A DNA stretch of 64,000 nucleotides from the NCBI RefSeq assembly GCF_051020985.1, contig NC_134999.1, positions 36,861,160-36,925,159 on the forward strand, read 5' to 3'. The notes beneath the pieces were generated by a model, which did no database searches, was not told the origin of the DNA, and worked only from the letters and a program-made list of their open reading frames with translations. Both the position numbers and the translations under genes were made by a program. Below are positions 58,128-64,000 of this stretch, piece after piece (the first letter of the stretch is position 1; each line of letters opens with the position of its first letter). This stretch comes from Nomia melanderi. Its lineage: Eukaryota; Arthropoda; Insecta; Hymenoptera; Halictidae.

Positions 58128-58505
58128 CGTGTGACCTCTTAGTTAGGTCTTAGTTAAGTCACAGTAGGTAACAATTATCACCGCTTCGAAATCTTCCACA
58201 AATTTAATAACCAATCAAATTTCCCATACTCATTGTATTATCATAATAAATGCTTGGTCAGGTCTCAGTTAAGATATCGTGTGACTTCTTAGTTAGGTCT
58301 TAGTTAGGTCACAGTAGGTAATAATTACCACTGCTTCCAAATTTCCCATAAACTTAATAACCAATCGAATTTCCCACACTCGTTACATTATCACAATAAA
58401 CGTGTGACTTCTTAGTTAGGTCACAGTAGGTAATAATTACTTCCATATCTCCCACAAACTTAACAACCAATCAAATTTCCCATACTTGTTATATCACAAT
58501 AAACG
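58128..58505 (+). repeat. Tandem repeat, unit about 123-150 bp
   Basis: CGTGTGACCTCTTAGTTAGG or CGTGTGACTTCTTAGTTAGG begins units at 58128, 58278 and 58401. Shared words are TCACAGTAGGTAA and AACCAATCNAATTTCCCA. Similar sequence starts about 80 bases earlier, so a worn unit may precede. Confidence 0.85.
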
Positions 58506-59683
58506 CGCGACCCCCACATCCCGTTGACACGGAGCGCACGATAATTCTGCGGCCGGCTCCACGTTATTAACGGAAAGGGCCGCGAGTGTAGCAATAACGT
58601 TCGATCGTCGGAAAATTGTCCGCGGAAAATCCTGACCGTCGCTCGGCCGGCAAGTGCCGGTAAACAATGATAACTGCTATAAATTGCTCCCGGCCGGCGG
58701 AATAATTAATATCGACTTCGTGGACAGTCTGAGCAATGCGCGTAACCCCGCGGGGGTCGGCCGCGGATTCGTCTGCACCCCCTATTACCGCATTCATATG
58801 TAGTAAATAGTTCTGGAGGGCGCACATATGTGACTCGCAAATTGTTTTCAGATTGTTCTGTTGCGAACAAACCACGGTCACATGCGGGGCGAACGCTAAA
58901 GCCATTAAACCCGTTCGCGATTGCGAGCCGCGCGCGCGCGCGCGCCCCGTGATGCGTATAATTTAACGGTCGCCGTTCGTTCGGCGCCTCCTTTCCCCCG
59001 TGGCAGACGTTTATGAAAAATAATACAGAGCCACGCCGGAAAAGTTAAGAATTGATCGGCCGCGCCGCCGTCGGCCGGGCATCCCTGTCTCCGGCTGTTT
59101 AATTGCCGGTTAATAATTCACGAAATTATCATCTTCCCATTAGAAGTTTCGCGGTATCGCTGTTCCTAAGTCCATTAGTATTTATCATATTATTCCGTGT
59201 TTCGCGCTTGACTAATGGCACGCGATTCCCTTGGACATACGAGGAAAATATTAGAAACCTGCTCTCCGCTTTTCGAACGGGAAGGTATTCGTAATTTATC
59301 GCACGCCGGGAAGCAGACATTTACGTAGACGGAGAAGTGTGAATCAAAGTCCTTTGTAAAGAACAAAGTTTGCGAATTATAGTTTCTTCGGTGGAAATAC
59401 TGTTTCTTTAAAGGGGAATGTGATTTCTTATGAAAGGAAGGACTTATTCAAAGTTATAAGGGCTATAACACTGCGGACAGATGTCGGCGTTTCGACGAGA
59501 TGAAAAGTTTAGATTTGCAAGACTAAGTCGTGGACGAATGATCTAATTAGTTGAACAGCAAGAGATCAGCACGTGGTTTTCTCTTTTTCTATCAATTAAG
59601 CGATTGATATATAATTTAGCTTCGTATGTTAAAGGTTTTGTATATTTCAAAGAATCCTCGTCCGCAAAGCGTTAAAGGAGCTA
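58506..59683. other. No recognised gene; CpG-rich to 59100
   Basis: Alternating CG run at 58929-58944. A 112-codon minus frame (58567-58905) is the only long frame and is of no known family. AT-rich after 59100. Confidence 0.5.
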
Positions 59684-59914
59684 TTAACACTAGGTTTACG
59701 GGCATTTATTGTACACTTCATTCTATTATTCCTAAAAGAATTGATGCTCGTTTATTTAGACTGTGGAAACTGGAGATTTGATAATAGGTAATTGGGGTGC
59801 ATGTCGGTGTGATTGCATCAATCGAAATCGGCGTAAACATTTACAAAATAATATTTCTAAAATGCAATATGCGTCAATTTGACGCGTTCCATAAAAGAAT
59901 ATATAGGTTCTTAA
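59684..59914 (-). mobile_element. TTAA element, family F copy 4
   Basis: Inverted. It starts TTAACACTAGGTTTACGGGC. Near the right side GCGTCAATTTGACGC keeps the 7-bp stem. The last 20 bases are worn, so the exact right end is uncertain. Confidence 0.8.
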
Positions 59915-60499
59915 TCGAAGAAAACTGTTTCTTAGAAAAAGAAACGTGACAGTTACCCTAAGATTCACCTAATCTCGGGAATCTTACGTCGCGAGCAGTG
60001 GGACACGTGACGGCGACGTTCGAAGGTCGGTCTAATTTGATTCCGAGGCCGTTTCAATTAATTTATCGTCGGTGGCCGGGCGTTACCGCTGCAAGCATAA
60101 AGGTCCCGACAGTTAATACCTGACGCGCATTCGCGGCGCGAGCGCGCGCGCGCGAGCGAAACGAATAATTCCATTCCGTTGGTAATTCAGGGCCGGCCCG
60201 AAGCAAACGCGGCACGGAATTACGTGCCGCGTCTAGGATATTAAAATACCGAATCCGCGCAATTGTTTCCCGGGGGCCGCTGTAATTTCCGCGGCGGGCC
60301 ACATATTACCCTATTATTCTCGAAAATTATCATTCCTGGCCGAGCCCCTTTTCTTACGAGATTCCGGCGCCGGTTAATACGCTGTTTACGGACGCGGCGG
60401 GAACTCGCAAATACAGCGAGACCTCGTTCAAGGAATAGGGACCATGGAAAACCTCGGGGAACGCGGGAATCGGCGAAGTGCTGGCGAACTGAATATGAA
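59915..60499. other. CpG-rich block, no gene seen
   Basis: Includes the alternating CG run at 60142-60154. Frames of about 80 codons on both strands, no known domain. Confidence 0.55.
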
Positions 60500-61190
60500 G
60501 GATGAAAGATGGAATACAGAATGTAAAATTTAGAGTGTGGCGTATAGAATATTCAATGTAAAGTGTAGAATGTAGAATGTAGAATACAGAGTATAAAATG
60601 TAGAACGTAGAATACAGAGTATAAAATGTATAATGTAGATTGTGGAATGTGGAATGTGGAATGTGGAATGTGGAATGTAGAATGTGAAGTGTGGAATGTG
60701 GAATGCAGAATATAGGATACAGAGTATAGGGTATAGAATGTAAAATATAGAGTGTGAAATATCGAATATGGAATATGGAATATGGAGTATGGAACATGGA
60801 ATATAGAATGTAGAAAATAGAATATAGAATATGGAATATGGAATATGGTATATAGAACATAGAACGTAGAACATAGAACATAGAATATAGAATATAGAAT
60901 ATAGAATATAGAATATAGAATATAGAATATAGAATATAGAATATAGAATATAGAATATAGAATATAGAATATAGAATATAGAATATAGAATATAGAATAT
61001 AGAATATAGAACATAGAATACAAAATATAGAATATAGAATATAGAACATAGAATACAAAATATAGAATATAGAATATAGAATATAGAATATAGAATATAG
61101 AATATAGAATATAGAATATAGAATATAGAACATAGAATACAAAATATAGAATATAGAATATAGAATATAGAATATAGAACATACAAATTG
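60500..61190. repeat. 7-bp microsatellite array (AATATAG)n
   Basis: About 100 seven-base units. The right part (60885-61190) is nearly pure GAATATA, with a recurring block ACATAGAATACAAAATATAG near 61010, 61045 and 61130. The left part is full of G variants (TGTAGAA, TGTGGAA). Because seven is not a multiple of three and the unit has no stop on the minus strand, all three minus frames stay open for up to 262 codons. These are not proteins. Confidence 0.97.
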
Positions 61191-61869
61191 TATGAACGTA
61201 GTTCACCGACTGCACCTCACAATAAGCTGCACCAACAAAACAAACATCAGAATATTACGATAAATCGAAACAATTATTCGAGAGTCGATCCAAGGAACTC
61301 TGCTTCCAATTAGAATTCCCCAGTAATTCCGACGACGTTTCCAGCATGACTGGCTCGCGAGAAAGAAGTGTCCGCGGCCGGAAGTTACTGCGCGGCGCGG
61401 ATAACAGGCAGGCCAGGACCGCTCCAAGATTAACGTGGACGCGGAGCTAGCTAGCGTCACGCGATAAGCTCTTTTCCAATTTATTCCTCGGCCGGACGCG
61501 AAGCCAAAGACTAATGTCGATGCTGGCGTTAATCCAAATCGAACGTAGACCCGGGACCCGGTGTCGGCTCCTATTACCCGACGCCGCACCTCGGTTCGAC
61601 GTGCGCCCGATGACAAAGGAACAAGCGCACGAGAAAAACATCGGCGACGAGGACACGGTGTAATTCCGACGATTGTACAGCGCTGATTTTGCACATTCCT
61701 AGGACGCAACGTTTGATCATTCATTTAGAACTGCGTCGCTCAGAAGCCAATGCGGCTAACTCCATTCTTTGATATTTTCTGATGTTTGTCAATTCCAATG
61801 GAATAAATAATATTAGTTATTCAAGGATTTACTCGTTGCTTCCTGTTTCCCAGGTCAAGTCCTTTGTTT
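61191..61869. other. No recognised gene
   Basis: A 173-codon minus frame (61203-61724) crosses a CpG-rich part; a second minus frame overlaps it and no domain is seen. Confidence 0.5.
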
Positions 61870-62159
61870 AGCTTTTAAATATGTTGTATAATCATTACAG
61901 AAGCGAAGACATTAATTTTCTCAATGTTCCTCTTTTGGACTTAATTACATTGGCTTCTGATTACTCAATTGCCGATGGAATTTAACGTGTCACCAGGTAG
62001 AGGAGAATAATGGAAGCTTTTAAATATGTTATATAAACATTTCAAAAGCCAAGACATTAATTTTCTCAATGTTCCTCTTTTGGACTTAATTGCATTGGCT
62101 TCTAATTACTCAATTGCTGATGGAATTTAACGTGTCACCAGGTAGAGGAGATTAATGGA
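61870..62159 (+). repeat. Tandem duplication, unit 145 bp
   Basis: Copy 1 at 61870-62014 and copy 2 at 62015-62159 are nearly identical (shared GACATTAATTTTCTCAATGT, AATTTAACGTGTCACCAGGT). Differences are a handful of substitutions, so the event is recent. Confidence 0.95.
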
Positions 62160-62928
62160 AGATTTTGGGATTCAGAACTTGATCACGTGAAATTCAGTTT
62201 TCATTTGACGTTGATAGAATCTTGAGTGCATCCGTTGAATTTTTCAGTTCTACTTTTCGTTGATTGGTCTGTGGGAATTTATATTTTCACTAATATCCGC
62301 GGGAATGTTTTCGGAAATATTATGTCGCGTTTCATTTGGAGTAATGTAAGAGACGCGAGAAGCAATGGCGCTTCTGAATAGATGAAAAATTTCTGGAACG
62401 AAGCATCCAATTGGAAATGAGAGACACGTGATACACAGATTTCCGTGGGCCAGGCTCCGCAAACATTTCGGCGTCGACTTCAACGAAACATGAGAAATAA
62501 TATATCTCCGGGGGGGCGAACGGGGACGAGCAGCGGAAAATTACGTCTCTATGTAAATTTTAAGCTTTAAACTATAGCGCGGCATTTGCATAGCGTCATA
62601 AATCTACCGTTTAAACGGAAACCGACTGGTTCTGCTCGAAATTTTCGTTAAGTTTCAATGTAAACTCTCGTTGGTAATCAACGGCTACAACGTACGAAAG
62701 GAGGAAGATTAAAAGAATCAATCATGATTAATCAACGTTATTTACCAACATATCCACCGCACTGTCGGAAATCCAACTTTCCGGAATCCCGTGGAACTCT
62801 TGTATTTATGTATTCGCAACTATCATTCGATCGAATCAACGATACACATAGCAAATCTTACAAAGAAATCCCCTTAGATCCCCGAATGACAAACTAATCA
62901 TTTCCTTTTTACATTCCACCCGTCTCGA
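62160..62928. other. No recognised gene
   Basis: Mixed composition; one 77-codon minus frame without known domain. Confidence 0.55.
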
Positions 62929-63520
62929 TTAACCCTTTGAACTCGGCAGGTGACTCTCAGTCACTTGATCTGACGCAGTAAAACTATAAAATCTGATATT
63001 TAATGTTCAACTTTGTATGACGCCTCGATACATGAAATATTGGAGTAAAATAGCTTCGTTCCCCAACGTATTTGTTACGCGCCCAAAAGTGACAGTAGGA
63101 CACTCACCGTCACTGTCGGGTCAGAAACAAACGAAGGAGCGTTTCCTTGAGCGTCAGTTCTTCTCATCAACATCTCGCGTAATCAACAACCACCCAGTCT
63201 GAACAATAAACGTAGAAACAAGCATCCAAAATCAACCTCTGTGTTGATGAGATTGTTAGAATCACTGTATTACTTCAATTGTACTTTTAAATGTGAAATC
63301 ATATTTTTTTTTGGTGAAACTAAATAAACCAGTTCAACAATCTTATTACCCTATCACTGTAAGAAGTCGAAAACAGAAGTAACGACTAATCTCGTTCGCG
63401 GACGCGCTCGCGAACAGCATTTCTGATTTCCCTTCGAGTTAGTTTCAAAGAACACCGTCTTCCTTTCGTCAAAAAACGTGAAACATTTCTACCGAGAAAC
63501 TCCCGAGTTCAAAGTGTCAA
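62929..63520 (+). mobile_element. TTAA element, family A copy 8, split by an LTR
   Basis: It starts TTAACCCTTTGAACTCGGCA and ends CCCGAGTTCAAAGTGTCAA (right TTAA decayed to TCAA). Without the LTR it is about 243 bp and aligns with copy 2 on both sides of the break. The subterminal GTGACTctcAGTCAC stem is intact. The matching change GAACTC/GAGTTC in both ends keeps the inverted repeat. Confidence 0.9.
63073..63416 (+). mobile_element. Solo LTR, BEL/Pao-like, copy 2
   Basis: It begins TGTTACGCGCCC and ends GCGAACA, flanked by GTATT and GCATT (a 5-bp target duplication with one mismatch). It is related to 15498-15915 in reverse but lacks about 75 bases, including the TATA-like part. AATAAA occurs twice. 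It sits inside a MITE, so it is the younger of the two. BEL/Pao assignment rests on the terminal bases and 5-bp duplication only. Confidence 0.85.
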
Positions 63521-64000
63521 TAACTCCACCATAATACATCGGAAAACCTCTATTAAAATAAACCATCTTGCATTCACCATCCAAGAAAATCGCATTCGCG
63601 CCAGCTTAAAATTACATCTCGCTAGTGACAACGACTAAAAGGGGCCACTTCGAATAAACGTCTCCGGTGGACGCCTTAATACCAATAAAAGATTTCAAAA
63701 GGACGCTCGGCCGCCGCGCGGGGCCGTACAAACATAATATCCCGCAAATAAATGGGATCCGAGTCTTTCCCGCGGAAACATAAGAAAGCGAGTCGGTTCC
63801 GTTAAATAAATCCTCGAGCCAAAAGGGCGATTCACGAAACACCGCCCTCGCGGGGAGAACAGTCGCGTTTCTCCGCTTCCCTTTTTCATCCGGACAAGGA
63901 TCATTCACGGGGCCGCGGCGAAATATCCGTAATTCCGTTCCGCGGCGCGAGCCTCATACTTTTCCCTCGCCGCCGACAAAAGAGCGTGTATAAACAAATT
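63521..64000. other. No gene seen; CpG-rich at the window end
   Basis: Overlapping minus frames of 98 and 69 codons (63612-63908) run through GC-rich DNA. No known domain. The block may continue beyond the window. Confidence 0.5.

Noticed and set aside
60354..61215. Three minus-strand frames of 218-262 codons with repeating Tyr-Ser-Ile-Phe-Tyr-Ile-Leu
   Set aside because: They are translations of a 7-bp microsatellite in all three frames and end when the array ends.

Overview
The window looks like a gene-poor stretch of an insect nuclear chromosome. I found no protein-coding gene that I can recognise and no tRNA, rRNA, known microRNA or CRISPR array. Three signs suggest an arthropod, perhaps a hymenopteran such as a bee. 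GC-rich blocks full of undepleted CpG alternate over a few hundred bases with AT-rich sequence. Many short inverted-repeat elements are flanked by TTAA, as piggyBac-type transposons are. There are also solo LTRs, one pair with BEL/Pao-like ends. The taxonomic guess rests on composition and repeat style only, so it is weak.

Most of what can be annotated is repeats. At least seven families of TTAA-flanked miniature elements (called A to G here, mostly 180-260 bp) account for more than twenty copies or fragments. They occur nested (B inside A at 3379-3614), back to back sharing one TTAA (3002, 41947, 55113, 26514), or split by retrotransposon LTRs (C1 at 25385-25875, A8 at 62929-63520). Solo LTRs lie at 15498-15915 and 63073-63416 (one family, opposite strands), at 25529-25774, and possibly at 33034-33453. 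Tandem repeats are frequent: 1.2, 7.8, 19.6-20.1, 20.9-21.5, 29.0-29.3, 30.4-31.2 (154-bp satellite), 33.5-34.8, 35.5-35.9 (29-bp unit), 38.4-38.9, 40.0-40.5 (63-bp unit), 46.4-47.0, 50.5-51.0, 53.1-53.9, 56.7-57.0, 58.1-58.5, 60.5-61.2 (7-bp unit) and 61.9-62.2 kb.

Between the repeats are CpG-rich blocks with few stop codons, for example 3.7-4.3, 8.7-9.3, 10.7-11.3, 13.0-15.4, 16.2-18.0, 22.7-24.1, 31.2-32.9, 36.1-38.1, 39.2-41.4, 42.4-45.2, 47.2-49.1 and 55.6-56.2 kb. Their open frames overlap one another on both strands and show no domain I know, so I treat them as composition effects. A few compact palindromic clusters could be regulatory (8721-8784, 10597-10626, 47444-47484).

The least expected signal is a 28-29 bp motif that begins GTCTGAC and ends TTCTACTT, with a variable middle of nearly fixed length. 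It recurs about 20 times on both strands, in clusters spaced roughly 110-155 bp apart, at 33.5-34.8, 45.2-45.6, 46.6-47.0, 48.2-48.7 and 54.5-54.8 kb, plus single copies elsewhere. Next in interest are an LTR that sits exactly at the junction of a 155-bp direct duplication (15341-16078), and an LTR whose empty site is preserved in a second copy of the same element 0.9 kb away (25385-26514).
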